Below, one piece after another: positions 16,617 to 25,210 of a stretch of DNA of 36,578 nucleotides. The notes beneath the pieces are model-generated. The model was not told the origin of the DNA and ran no database searches. It was given only the letters and a program-made list of their open reading frames with translations. Source of the stretch: JBDTNL01 sp039933785 (GTDB lineage: Bacteria > Acidobacteriota > Thermoanaerobaculia > Multivoradales > JAGPDF01). The position numbers were made by a program, and so were the translations under genes. Positions within the stretch are counted from its first letter, which is position 1, and each line of letters starts with the position of its first letter. The stretch is taken from the NCBI GenBank assembly GCA_039933785.1, contig JBDTNL010000037.1, positions 1-36,578 on the forward strand. The letters run 5' to 3'.

Positions 16617-17165
16617 TCAGGGTTGACCACGGGTAAGCGCGAAACGGTTGTGCGCGACTTCTTTGCCGCCCGCGACGACCGTCCAATCCTCGCGCAGAAT
16701 GCCGTCGGCGCCGATGTCCACCGAGCCGCCATGAATGTGACTGTCGGTCGAGGGATCGAAATTCGCCGCCTGCGCGAAGTCGAAGACCAGCGTGTCGCCA
16801 TGGCTCTTCGCCGGGTTGTAGCGCAGGCGTGGATGGTGACCGTTGGCGCAGTAGTGCGCTATCAGCAGGTCGTCGCCGTCGAGGTAGTACATCGAGATCA
16901 TCTCGTGCGGCGTGCCGGGCGTAATGGTTTCCATCACGGCGCGTCCGCCGGCGGTGACCGCGTAGCTCACCTCGGCCCGTTCGATCAGCTCGGCATCGCC
17001 GGCGTCGCCGTGCCACGTGCCGGCGAGACTCTGGAGGCGTGCAAACGCCGCATTCGCGTCCGCCCCAGGGGCCGCCGCCGAGGGCTTGTCTGCAGCCCGA
17101 GCGCCCACGGCGCCAAGACCAAGCAACAACATCGCCGAAGCCCTGCACCACCCCTTGATCGTCAT
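16617..17165 (-). CDS. Secreted single-domain lipocalin-like protein
   Basis: This 182-residue protein has a signal peptide (residues 1-25, ending ARA-AD). The mature domain contains LAGTWHGDAG, then ISMYYLDGDDLLIAHYC and SHIHGGSVDIGADGILREDW, with alternating beta strands. The pattern is similar to each half of the tandem protein at 13323-14366, suggesting a shared family of periplasmic beta-barrel proteins of unknown ligand. It is first in the minus-strand group with the sigma factor and kinase. It is divergent from the Mo-hydroxylase large-subunit gene, 128 bp away, so the operator at 17273-17290 lies in its upstream region too. Function is not known. Confidence 0.75.
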   Translation of the reverse strand: MTIKGWCRASAMLLLGLGAVGARAADKPSAAAPGADANAAFARLQSLAGTWHGDAGDAELIERAEVSYAVTAGGRAVMETITPGTPHEMISMYYLDGDDLLIAHYCANGHHPRLRYNPAKSHGDTLVFDFAQAANFDPSTDSHIHGGSVDIGADGILREDWTVVAGGKEVAHNRFALTRGQP

Positions 17166-17244
17166 GCTCTCGACTCCTCTGACAGTTTCAATTGCGTCTG
17201 CAGAACCTACCGCAAAAGCCCCACCGCGTTTGTACCCTCGAACC

Positions 17245-17290
17245 TTGACACCGGGGACCCCGCCTGGGAGAATTTGAACGTTCGTTCAAA
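17245..17290 (+). promoter_or_regulatory. Promoter-operator of the Mo-subunit gene (TTTGAACnnnnGTTCAAA dyad)
   Basis: A -35 box TTGACA (17245-17250), a 17-bp spacer and a -10 box GAGAAT (17268-17273) are followed by the perfect dyad TTTGAAC-GTTC-GTTCAAA (17273-17290). The ATG lies at 17294. The dyad arms and the 28-bp step from TTGACA to the dyad are the same as at the tetR promoter (12081-12126). The dyad covers the end of the -10 box and the expected transcription start, a classic repressor position. The leader would be about 14 nt without a ribosome-binding site. Confidence 0.78.
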
Positions 17291-17293
17291 ACT

Positions 17294-19879
17294 ATGGTCA
17301 AGCCGACAACGGAGCCCATCATCCCACCCGAGAGCTACCCCGAGCGGCCGCTGCATCTGATCGGCACGCCGTTTCGGCGGGTCGACGGCCGCGCCAAGGT
17401 CACCGGCGCCACCAAGTTTGCGGACGACCTCTCGTTCCCTCGCATGTGCTTCCTCAAACTGGTGCGCAGCCATGTGCCGCATGGCCGGATCGTGAGCATC
17501 GACCTCGAAGCCGCCCGCGCCATGCCCGGCGTGCTCGCGTTCCTGACCGGCAAGGACATGCCGAATCCGTTCGGCATTCTCCCGGTCTCGCAAGACGAGC
17601 ACGCGCTCTGCCCGGACATCGTGCGCTACGTCGGCGATCCCGTGGTCGCGGTGGCCGCGCTCACCGAAGACCAAGCGCACGAGGCGGCGTTGGCCGTGAA
17701 GGTCGAGTACGAAGCGCTCCCTACCCTCTCCAGCGTCCAGGACGCGATCGACACGCCGACGCCGCAGATGCACGACTACGCCGACCAGGGCAACCTGCAC
17801 AAGCTGCTGTCGATGGAGTTCGGCAACCTCGACGAGGGCTTCGCCGCGGCCGACGAGATCTTCGAAGACCTGATGTTCTTCGAAGGCAACACCCACCTGC
17901 CGATGGAGCAGCACGCGACCGTCGCGCTGGCGGAAGACGACGATCGCGTCACCGTGTACTCGTCGACCCAGACGCCGCACTACTTGCATCGCTCACTCAC
18001 CAAGGTGCTCGACCTGCCGGCCTCCCGTATCCGCGTCATCGCCTGCCCGAACGGCGGCGGCTTCGGCGGCAAGAGCGATCCGTTCAACCACGAGATCGTG
18101 GCGGCGAAGATGGCGCTGGTGCTCGGGCGTCCGGTGAAGATCTCGCTCAACCGCGAAGAGGTCTTTCTCTGTCATCGCGGGCGGCATCCGGTGTTGATGC
18201 ACATCAAGACCGGGATCAAGAAGAATGCCGACGGCACCATCGCGTTGACCGCACAGCATCTGAAGACGGCGCTCGACGGCGGCGCCTACGGCAGCTACGG
18301 CGTCGCCAGCACGTACTACACCGGCGCGCTGCAGACCGTGACCTACAAGCTGCCGCACTACCGCTTCGACGGCCTGCGCGCCTTCACCAACAAGCCGCCG
18401 TGCGGCCCGAAGCGCGGACACGGGACGCCGCAACCGCGCTTCGCCTTCGAAGCCCACCTCGACAAGATCGCCGTCAAGCTCGGTATGAACCCCGCCGATC
18501 TCCGTCTGGGCATGCTCGCCGAACCCGACTCGATCACCGCCAACTGGCTGAAGATCGGCTCCATGGGCCTGCGGCAATGCATCGAGGCGGTGGTCGCGGG
18601 CTCCCGCTTCCGCGAACGCTGGGGCAAGCTGCCAGAAGGCCGTGGCCTCGGTCTCGCGTGCGGGTCGTATCTCTGCGGTGCCGGGCTGCCGATCTACTGG
18701 AATCACATGCCGCAGTCCGGCGTGCAGCTCAAGCTCGATCGCTCGGGCGGAGTCGCGGTCTTCTGCGGCGAGACCGAGATCGGCCAGGGCTCCGATTCGG
18801 TGCTCGCGGCGATCGTCGCCGAGACCCTGGGCATCGAGCTCGCGGACATCCGTCTCTGCGTCGCCGACACCGACCTCACGCCGGTCGATCTCGGCAGCTA
18901 TTCCTCGCGCGTCACCCTGATGATGGGCCATGCGGCCCGCGAAGCCGCCGAACGCGCGCGCGCGCTCATCGCGCAAGCGGCGAGCCAGCAGCTCGAGGTG
19001 CCGCCAGACCGTCTCGCCTTCGCCGAACGCAGAGTGTTCGACGTCGCAGAACCGGAGAAGGGCATGACCTTCCAGGAAGCGGTCATCGCCGCCGAGGCCC
19101 GCTTCGGCACCCTCGGCACCACGGGCTCCTACATCCCGCCGCGCTCGCCCGGCCGTTACCGCGGCGCCGGAGTCGGCCCCTCGCCGGCGTACTCGTACAG
19201 CGCCGCGGTGGTCGAGGTCGAGGCCGATCCCGAGACCGGCATCTGGAAACCGCTGCACGTGTGGATGGCGCATGACGTCGGCAAGTGCATCAATCCAGCG
19301 CTGGTCATGGGCCAGATCGAAGGCAGCGTGTACATGGGCCTCGGCGAAGTGCAGATGGAAGAGTCCGCCTTCCGCCGCCTGCCCAAGCGGCGCTCGAACG
19401 CGCTGGTGCATAAGTTCCCCAGTCTGCTCGAATACAAGAGCCCGACCTTCATGGACATGCCTCCGGTGACGACGTACATCATCGAGGACCCCGATCCGAA
19501 CGGCCCGTATGGCGCCAAGGAAGTCGGGCAAGGCCCGCTGCTCCCCATGATGCCCGCGGTCGCCAACGCGATCTACGACGCGGTCGGCGCGCGCGTCGAT
19601 CAGGTTCCGATTCACCCGCACATGGTGTTGAAGGCGCTCGAGCAGAAGGCCAAGGGACAACCGGCGCGCTATGGTCCGAGCAAGTTCCCCGAGGTCGATT
19701 TCGGTGAGACCCTGCTCGTGCCGACTCCTCTGCAGGGCGGCGACGGGCGGGCCATCAATGAGTTCAAGGTGAAGCTGCGCGAAGGCATGCGCTCCACGGT
19801 CGCGGGCGAGACTGGGACGATGGAGGATCGCGAGAGGGCGTTGAGGAAAAAGGATTTGGGGGCGTTGACGACTAAGTGA
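17294..19879 (+). CDS. Molybdenum-cofactor subunit of a xanthine dehydrogenase-family enzyme (HcrA-like)
   Basis: This 861-residue protein is the catalytic subunit of a molybdenum hydroxylase. Seen in order are the N-terminal domain start RVDGRAKVTGATKFADDL (about residues 29-46), the Mo-cofactor loop NGGGFGGKSDPF (about 252-263), PKRGHGTPQPRFAFE (about 373-387), ETEIGQGSDSV, GSYSSRVT, and a C-terminal GPYGAKEVGQGPLLPMMPA (about 735-753), whose Glu is the family's catalytic base. The FAD subunit encoded at 20398 has a 4Fe-4S insertion seen in 4-hydroxybenzoyl-CoA reductase, so the substrate is probably an aromatic acyl-CoA. A C-terminal extension of roughly 75 residues beyond the usual end makes the protein longer than typical HcrA (about 770 residues, from memory). 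It is controlled by a tetR-type operator just upstream. Confidence 0.9.
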   Translation: MVKPTTEPIIPPESYPERPLHLIGTPFRRVDGRAKVTGATKFADDLSFPRMCFLKLVRSHVPHGRIVSIDLEAARAMPGVLAFLTGKDMPNPFGILPVSQDEHALCPDIVRYVGDPVVAVAALTEDQAHEAALAVKVEYEALPTLSSVQDAIDTPTPQMHDYADQGNLHKLLSMEFGNLDEGFAAADEIFEDLMFFEGNTHLPMEQHATVALAEDDDRVTVYSSTQTPHYLHRSLTKVLDLPASRIRVIACPNGGGFGGKSDPFNHEIVAAKMALVLGRPVKISLNREEVFLCHRGRHPVLMHIKTGIKKNADGTIALTAQHLKTALDGGAYGSYGVASTYYTGALQTVTYKLPHYRFDGLRAFTNKPPCGPKRGHGTPQPRFAFEAHLDKIAVKLGMNPADLRLGMLAEPDSITANWLKIGSMGLRQCIEAVVAGSRFRERWGKLPEGRGLGLACGSYLCGAGLPIYWNHMPQSGVQLKLDRSGGVAVFCGETEIGQGSDSVLAAIVAETLGIELADIRLCVADTDLTPVDLGSYSSRVTLMMGHAAREAAERARALIAQAASQQLEVPPDRLAFAERRVFDVAEPEKGMTFQEAVIAAEARFGTLGTTGSYIPPRSPGRYRGAGVGPSPAYSYSAAVVEVEADPETGIWKPLHVWMAHDVGKCINPALVMGQIEGSVYMGLGEVQMEESAFRRLPKRRSNALVHKFPSLLEYKSPTFMDMPPVTTYIIEDPDPNGPYGAKEVGQGPLLPMMPAVANAIYDAVGARVDQVPIHPHMVLKALEQKAKGQPARYGPSKFPEVDFGETLLVPTPLQGGDGRAINEFKVKLREGMRSTVAGETGTMEDRERALRKKDLGALTTK

Positions 19880-19898
19880 GGGGGCTCTTGCTTACCTC

Positions 19899-20026
19899 GC
19901 CGCCCTCACCCCGGCCCTCTCCCGCAGAGCGGGAGAGGGGGACTTGCGGCTTGCTTAGAAGGCTTCCCCTACCCCTCAAGTCTCCCTCTCCCCGGCCACG
20001 GGGAGAGGGCCGGGGTGAGGGGCGGC
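19899..20026. repeat. MITE/REP-like palindromic element, 128 bp
   Basis: The element is bounded by inverted ends: GCCGCCCTCACCCCGG at 19899 and its complement ending at 20026, about 25 bp each with one single-base length difference (CCC against CCCC). Each end contains its own perfect hairpin: CCCTCTCCCGC-AGA-GCGGGAGAGGG at 19915-19939, and CCCTCTCCCCG-GCCA-CGGGGAGAGGG at 19984-20009. Similar CCCTCACCCCGGCCCTCTCCC repeats are widespread in GC-rich genomes, often beside DUF559 genes (from memory). The element sits between the Mo-subunit and FAD-subunit genes and ends five bases before the DUF559 ATG. It may act as an mRNA processing or attenuation signal. Confidence 0.85.
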
Positions 20027-20031
20027 GCAGA

Positions 20032-20391
20032 ATGGCGATGACGACCCAATCCACCGAGAACTCCCGCCGCCTCCGGCAGCACGACACCGACGCCGAGCAC
20101 CGGTTGTGGGAGGTCCTTCGAGATCGACGCCTCGGAGGCAAGAAGTTCCGCCGCCAGCATGCCGTCGGACGATTCGTGCTCGATTTCTACTGCCCGGCTG
20201 AAAAGGTGGCAGTGGAGCTGGACGGCGCTGGCCATCAAGCCGTTGACCAAATTCAATACGACGAAGAGCGAACGAAACTTCTCCACGCTCGCTCGATCCG
20301 AGTACTACGTTTTGCAAACGAAGAAGTGCTGCTCGAACCGGAACGTGTCTCCGACACGATCCTCCAAACTCTACGTGGCTATCGTCGCTGA
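20032..20391 (+). CDS. DUF559 family endonuclease-like protein
   Basis: This 119-residue protein matches the DUF559 family, which has a restriction-endonuclease-like fold related to Vsr mismatch-repair endonucleases. Visible family features are RRLRQHDTDAEHRLWEVLRDR, then GGKKFRRQHAVGRFVLDFYC, and VAVELDGAGHQ with the presumed catalytic Asp/Glu and Gln. The C-terminal RVLRFANEEVL is also typical. The start ATG 20032 (or ATG 20038) lies just after the palindromic element; the longer open frame runs through that repeat and was rejected. It lies between two subunit genes of one enzyme, six bases before the FAD-subunit ATG. It looks like a passenger of the mobile repeat rather than part of the enzyme. 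Confidence 0.85.
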   Translation: MAMTTQSTENSRRLRQHDTDAEHRLWEVLRDRRLGGKKFRRQHAVGRFVLDFYCPAEKVAVELDGAGHQAVDQIQYDEERTKLLHARSIRVLRFANEEVLLEPERVSDTILQTLRGYRR

Positions 20392-20397
20392 GGCCTC

Positions 20398-21393
20398 ATG
20401 CTCCGACTCCCAACCTTCACCCTCCACCAACCCCGCACCCTCGCCGAAGCCGCGCGTATCCTGCACGCCGAAGGCGCCGCCGAGGGCGGTCCGGTCCGCG
20501 CCGTCGCGGGCGGCACCGACCTCTGGCCGAACATGAAGCGCCGGCACCAGAAAGCCGCCCAGGTGGTCTCACTCATGCACTTACCCGAGTTGCGCTCGAT
20601 CTCGAACGGCGACGGGGTGCGGCTGGGGGCGACCGCGACACTGACCGAGGTAGCAGAGAACCCACTGGTGCGCTCGAAGTATCCCGATCTCGCGAAGGCG
20701 GTGGCGTCGATCTCGGCGCCGGTGCTGCGCAACATGGGGACGATCGGCGGCAACGTCTGCATCGACACGCGGTGCACGTACTACAACCAGAACGAAGAGT
20801 GGCGCCGGGCCATCGACTTCTGTATGAAAGAGGAGGGCCACGTCTGCTGGGTGGCCCCGAATTCACCGCGCTGCTGGGCGGTCTCGTCGAGCGACTCGGC
20901 GCCGATGTTGCTGGCGCTCGGGGCGCGGGTGCGACTGGTATCGCACGCCGGCGAGCGGGTCGAACCGCTCGAGGCGCTCTATCGCGACGACGGCATCGCT
21001 TACCTGACCAAGCGGCCCGACGAGTTGGTGACCGAGATCCTGTTGCCGATGACGGCAGAGGCGGGCCGCTGCCGCACGGGATTCGAGAAGATTCGACGCC
21101 GCGGCGCCATCGACTTCGCCGTGCTCACGGTCGCCGCGGCGGTGTGGACCAACCCGCTCGGCGTGGTGACCTGCGCGCGCCTTCACCTGGGTGCTGTCGC
21201 CTCGTGGCCCGTACCGTGCGCCGAGGCGAATGCGGCGCTCGAAGGCTCGGCGCTTTCCGAAGAAACCATCACGGCGGCGGCCAAGCTCGCGCGGCAGTCG
21301 GCGACTCCGATGGACAACACCGATTTCCAGGCGCAGTGGCGCGGCGTGATGGTCGAGCGCACGGTCGAACGGGTGCTTCGCCGTATGCTCTGA
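20398..21393 (+). CDS. FAD/4Fe-4S subunit of a molybdenum hydroxylase (4-hydroxybenzoyl-CoA reductase beta type)
   Basis: This 331-residue FAD-binding subunit carries the family motifs AVAGGTDLWP (about residues 35-44) and GTIGGNVC (about 114-121). An insertion of about 40 residues follows with C121, C126, C142, C150 and C159. The spacing C126-N15-C142-N7-C150-N8-C159 equals that recalled for the [4Fe-4S] ligands of the Thauera aromatica 4-hydroxybenzoyl-CoA reductase beta subunit (C122, C138, C146, C155). That extra cluster is specific to this branch of the xanthine dehydrogenase family. The enzyme reductively removes the phenolic OH of 4-hydroxybenzoyl-CoA using ferredoxin. It starts six bases after the DUF559 gene and so relies on transcription from the Mo-subunit gene through the palindromic repeat, or on a hidden promoter. 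Confidence 0.92.
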   Translation: MLRLPTFTLHQPRTLAEAARILHAEGAAEGGPVRAVAGGTDLWPNMKRRHQKAAQVVSLMHLPELRSISNGDGVRLGATATLTEVAENPLVRSKYPDLAKAVASISAPVLRNMGTIGGNVCIDTRCTYYNQNEEWRRAIDFCMKEEGHVCWVAPNSPRCWAVSSSDSAPMLLALGARVRLVSHAGERVEPLEALYRDDGIAYLTKRPDELVTEILLPMTAEAGRCRTGFEKIRRRGAIDFAVLTVAAAVWTNPLGVVTCARLHLGAVASWPVPCAEANAALEGSALSEETITAAAKLARQSATPMDNTDFQAQWRGVMVERTVERVLRRML

Positions 21394-21424
21394 CGCGGTC
21401 TCGCGACCGATCGAAGGAGGCGCC

Positions 21425-22855
21425 ATGCCCAAGCACCCCGTGGTCTTCGTCCCCGGGTTCCCCGCCAGTGAGCTGTGGCTCTCCGGCAACAACCGCAGGA
21501 TTTTCCCGCCCTCGCTCTCCGACCTCGCGAGCGCCAGCCAGCGCCAGCGCCTGGTCGAGTGGCTGACCGGCGAGACCGCTGCCCCGAGCGCGATCGTCGC
21601 CGGCGAACCGATCCGCGACGTCGCCGGCCTTTTCAAGGAAGCCCAGTCGCTCTACGACCGGCTGCGCGACTACGGCTACTCGGTCTCCACGGCCAACGAT
21701 TTCTTCCAACCGGTGGGTTGGGACTGGCGCGGCGGCGTGGACGCTCCGCTAGTGCAGGCGGACCTCACCAGCGCAATCACGCGTCTTGCCGCACTCCACG
21801 GTCCGGTGGTGGTGATCGCCCATTCGACGGGCGGTCTCGTTCTGCGCGCTCTCCTCGACGCGCAGCCCGCGCTCTCTGCCAGCATCGGACAAGTGCTCGC
21901 GTTCGGCGTGCCCTGGGCAGGCACGCTCAAGGCCTTGCGTAATCTGGATCGCGGCTCACCGCTCGGATTTCCCTCGCTCGGGGTCGGCCTCGCAGCGACC
22001 GAGGTGCGCCGCGTGATGCGCGTCTGCCAAGCGGCCTACGATCTGCTGCCGCCAGGGCCCCCGGCGACCGACCTGCGCGACATCGCGGGCAAGGCCCTGA
22101 ACATGGTGGTGCGCGTGGCCGCGAATGGCACTACCCGGACTCAGATCGCGCCTTGCGTCGACGACGCCTGGATGCCCAGCGGCGCCGGCGGAGCGGCGAT
22201 GAAGATCTGCGCCGCCGCCGCCACTCAGAGGTTCGGCACGCGGTCCAGCACTTGGGACGTTGCTGGCGGCACACGGCCACCGGTCACCAACATCGTCGGT
22301 TGGGGACTACCCACCGACACCAGCTGCGTGCTCGACTCGGCCGGCGACCTCGAGCTCCAGAACCCATGGAACCCGACCGCCGAGGGCGACGGTACCGTGC
22401 CGCTAGTCTCGGCCTCCTGGCTGCGCGGCAACAGCGTGCGAACGCTCTATCTTCCGATCGGCGTCTACCCCACCGCCGGCATTCCGACGCCGCACGAGGA
22501 TCTGTGGAGCGCGCCGCCGGTGCTCGACGCGTTGGACCAGATACTGAACGACCTCGCGCCCGAGCCCTGGGTCTGCGCCAGCGTCGATCACGACGACGCC
22601 ATCGACACCGCGGCCTCGCACGTCACGATTCGCGTGGCGGCGAGCGCGGCGGACGGCTCGCCGCTTCCCGGAGCCCAGGCGCGGCTCGACGGCACGACGC
22701 CGTCCAGCTTCCCGTTCGGCCAGGCACTGCGGCAGGAAATCCTCCTCGAACGCGGCAACCTCTCGGCCAACGCCGGACCCGATTTGCATCGCCACGTGGT
22801 GCGCGTGGAGTGGACCGGCGGGGCGCGCGAGCTGCCGATCCTTTTCAGGGTTTGA
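21425..22855 (+). CDS. LCAT-like lipase/esterase (alpha/beta hydrolase)
   Basis: This 476-residue protein has the pattern of lecithin:cholesterol acyltransferase-like and PGAP1-like hydrolases. The N-terminal HPVVFVPGFPASELWL provides the oxyanion region. The nucleophile elbow is AHSTGG (S134). The likely Asp is D322 in EGDGTVPLVSASW and the likely His is H357 in TPHEDLW. About 100 C-terminal residues (from about 380) form a beta-rich extension of unknown role. No signal peptide is seen, so it may be cytoplasmic. An AAGGAGG ribosome-binding site precedes ATG 21425. It follows the FAD-subunit gene by 31 bp on the same strand and may be co-transcribed. It converges on argH, overlapping its 3' end by 11 bp. 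The substrate could be a lipid ester or thioester. Confidence 0.8.
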   Translation: MPKHPVVFVPGFPASELWLSGNNRRIFPPSLSDLASASQRQRLVEWLTGETAAPSAIVAGEPIRDVAGLFKEAQSLYDRLRDYGYSVSTANDFFQPVGWDWRGGVDAPLVQADLTSAITRLAALHGPVVVIAHSTGGLVLRALLDAQPALSASIGQVLAFGVPWAGTLKALRNLDRGSPLGFPSLGVGLAATEVRRVMRVCQAAYDLLPPGPPATDLRDIAGKALNMVVRVAANGTTRTQIAPCVDDAWMPSGAGGAAMKICAAAATQRFGTRSSTWDVAGGTRPPVTNIVGWGLPTDTSCVLDSAGDLELQNPWNPTAEGDGTVPLVSASWLRGNSVRTLYLPIGVYPTAGIPTPHEDLWSAPPVLDALDQILNDLAPEPWVCASVDHDDAIDTAASHVTIRVAASAADGSPLPGAQARLDGTTPSSFPFGQALRQEILLERGNLSANAGPDLHRHVVRVEWTGGARELPILFRV

Positions 22856-24053
22856 GCGGAGCGTCCCCATCGAGGGGCAACTCCGCCGCCACCCGGCGAT
22901 ACGCCTCGCGAAACGGAATGCCCAATTCCAAGACCAGCGCGTAGGCGCGCTCCGCGGCAAACAGCTCCGACGTCAGGGTGATCCTCTCTGGCCTGAAGCG
23001 GAGCGCCGGAAGCGAGGTTGTCAAAACACCAAGTGTTGCCAGCGCCAAGTCGATGCCGCGAAAGAGCGGCGGCTTCAGCAGCTGCAAGTCGCGGTGGTAC
23101 CCGGACGGCAGCTTGGCGGTGATCGCCAGGGCCTCGAGCAGGCAGGCCTGCGCAGTCGCGGAGCGGCCACGAATGAGCTCGAAGACGTCCGGGTTGCGCT
23201 TTTGCGGCATGATCGAAGAACCCGTGGTGAGCTCCGGCGGCAGCGCGACGAAGCCGAATTCTTCCGTGTTCCACAGCACGAGGTCGCTTGCCAACCGGCC
23301 GAGGTCCTGCATCAGCAGGCAGATCTCGAACAGCAGCTGCGACTCGGCCTTGCCGCGCGAGAGCTGCACCGCGGTCACCGGCTGGTGAACCTCGGCGAAC
23401 CCAAGGCTCCGGCAAGTCGCGTCGCGGTCGATCGGCAGCAGCGGCACGCCGTAGCCCGCGGCGGAGCCCAGTGGATTCTTTTCCACCCGCCGCGACACAG
23501 CGGCGAGACCCCGAGCATCGTCCCGAAGCTCGGACGCAAAGCCGCCGGCCCAAAGAGCGACCGAGCTCGGCATGGCGCGTTGCATGTGGGTGTATCCCGG
23601 TAAGGCGAGGTCTCCTTGACGTTCGGCCACTCCGTCGAGAGTCAACGCCACGGCTTCCGTCTGCTCCGCAAGCGCGGCAATCGCATCGCGTAGATAGAGA
23701 CGGAGAGCGGCCAACACCTGATCGTTACGCGAACGACCGAGGTGCACGCGCTCGCCGCTCGGGCCGAGTCGCTCGGTCAGCCGCGTTTCCAGCGCGGTGT
23801 GACAATCCTCGTCTTCCAGCCCGATCTGCCAATCGCCGGCGGCGTGCTCTGCCGCTAGGGTCTCGAGACCGGTGCGAATGGAGGCGAGATCGGCGGCGGC
23901 GAGAAGACCTGCCCCGTGGAGCATCTCCGCGTGGGCGATCGACGCCCGCACGTCGTAGGCCACCAGTCGATCATCGAGACGGTGATCCTCGCCGGCGGTG
24001 AAACGCAGCACGCGCTCATCGAGCGGTTCGCCCTTGTCCCAGAGGCGAGTCAT
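22845..24053 (-). CDS. argH: Argininosuccinate lyase
   Basis: This 402-residue enzyme catalyses the last step of arginine synthesis, splitting argininosuccinate to arginine and fumarate. It carries the fumarase/aspartase-superfamily signature GSSIMPQKRNPD and the N-terminal substrate loops HLGRSRNDQV and ALPGYTHMQRA. It is shorter than the usual ArgH of about 460 residues, with a reduced C-terminal domain; the Ser-containing catalytic loop is intact. The start ATG 24053 overlaps the upstream deacylase stop as ATGA. It is the last gene of the arginine operon. Its stop lies within the end of the convergent lipase gene, with an 11-bp overlap and no room for a terminator between them. Confidence 0.95.
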   Translation of the reverse strand: MTRLWDKGEPLDERVLRFTAGEDHRLDDRLVAYDVRASIAHAEMLHGAGLLAAADLASIRTGLETLAAEHAAGDWQIGLEDEDCHTALETRLTERLGPSGERVHLGRSRNDQVLAALRLYLRDAIAALAEQTEAVALTLDGVAERQGDLALPGYTHMQRAMPSSVALWAGGFASELRDDARGLAAVSRRVEKNPLGSAAGYGVPLLPIDRDATCRSLGFAEVHQPVTAVQLSRGKAESQLLFEICLLMQDLGRLASDLVLWNTEEFGFVALPPELTTGSSIMPQKRNPDVFELIRGRSATAQACLLEALAITAKLPSGYHRDLQLLKPPLFRGIDLALATLGVLTTSLPALRFRPERITLTSELFAAERAYALVLELGIPFREAYRRVAAELPLDGDAPLKP

Positions 24054-25210
24054 AGACGGTTCTGCTCACGCGTCAGTTCCAACGTAAGTTCGCCGAGCAA
24101 ACGGCGATAGAAGGCCTCGCCGTCTCGAATCTCGTGCGCGAAGACGAATTCGTCGGCGGTGTGCGAGCGTTGCGTCTCGCCCGGTCCGACCTTGATCGCC
24201 GGTATCTCCGGCATCAGCGCCATGTCGGAGAGTGTCGACGACGCGAAGCAGCGAGCCTCGGGCCGCGCCCGCCGTGCCGCCAGTACCAGCGGGTGGCCGA
24301 GAGCGGTCGAGCGCGGCTGCAGCCGATCGCTCAGCACTCGGACTTCAGAACGAACCACGGCGCGCAGGCGGGCGACGATCTCGGCGTGGGCCAGCAGCGG
24401 CGTCGAGCGCACGTCGAGCACTGCGGTGGCTTCGCCCGGCACCGCGTTGCGCGCGTCCCCGGCACGCAGAACCGTCGTCGTCACCGTCGCGGGGCCGAGC
24501 TCGGGGTGCGGCGCGCCGAGATCGAGACCTTCGAGAGCCATCAGATCCATCATCAAACGCGCGATCGCGTTGTCGCCGCCGATCGATGCGGCGTGTGCCG
24601 CGTGGCAGGCCTTGCCGCTGGCGACCAACTCGAGCACCATGAGTCCCTTCTGCGCCACCGCGAGATCGAGACCGGTGGGTTCGCCGAGCACCGCCATCGA
24701 AGGCCGCTCCCCGTGTTCGGCCAGAAACGCGAGCACCCGCTCGGTGCCGACGCTCTTCGTCTCTTCGCCCTCGACCAGGGCGAGCCCGAGGCGAAACGGC
24801 AACGCGCCGCTGCCCATCGCCGGCATCGCCGCGAAGGCGACCACCGCGCACGCCATGGCGGCGACCGACGCCTTGGCGTCGTTGGCGCCGAGCCCGTAGA
24901 TGCGCTCGCCCTCGACCGTGGCGCGAAACGGCTGGCGCGACCAACCCACCGCCGGAGGCACCGTATCGAGATGGGTGTCGAACAGCACTAGCGGCGTCTC
25001 TGGCCCACCGCCACACTCGACGTACAGTGAATTCGCCACTCGTTCGACCGCGAGGCCGTGTTGTTTCAGCCAGCCAGCCAGATAGTCGGCCAGCGCGGTC
25101 TCCCCGCCGGAAACGGACGGCACGCTCACGATCGCCGAATGCAACGCCACCGGATCCGCGGCCTGCGGCAGGATCGTCGCGACATCGGCTCCGGCGAGTT
25201 GTTCACTCAC
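24050..25210 (-). CDS. M20 deacylase, probable N-acylcitrulline (or N-acylornithine) deacetylase
   Basis: This 386-residue metallopeptidase-family protein is of the ArgE/DapE type. Metal ligands and the catalytic base are seen in FDTHLDTVPP, GANDAKASVAAM, VEGEETKSVG and GEPTGL, with the C-terminal His in RSHTADEFV. Because the operon encodes an N-acylornithine carbamoyltransferase rather than an ornithine carbamoyltransferase, the natural substrate is likely N-acetyl- or N-succinylcitrulline. The start GTG 25210 overlaps the argB stop as GTGA, and its own stop overlaps argH. ArgE and ArgE' activities cannot be told apart by sequence here. Confidence 0.85.
   Translation of the reverse strand: MSEQLAGADVATILPQAADPVALHSAIVSVPSVSGGETALADYLAGWLKQHGLAVERVANSLYVECGGGPETPLVLFDTHLDTVPPAVGWSRQPFRATVEGERIYGLGANDAKASVAAMACAVVAFAAMPAMGSGALPFRLGLALVEGEETKSVGTERVLAFLAEHGERPSMAVLGEPTGLDLAVAQKGLMVLELVASGKACHAAHAASIGGDNAIARLMMDLMALEGLDLGAPHPELGPATVTTTVLRAGDARNAVPGEATAVLDVRSTPLLAHAEIVARLRAVVRSEVRVLSDRLQPRSTALGHPLVLAARRARPEARCFASSTLSDMALMPEIPAIKVGPGETQRSHTADEFVFAHEIRDGEAFYRRLLGELTLELTREQNRL

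Noticed and set aside
17993..19660. Minus-strand open frame of 555 codons
   Set aside because: Antisense shadow of the Mo-subunit gene; translation has no recognisable motif.
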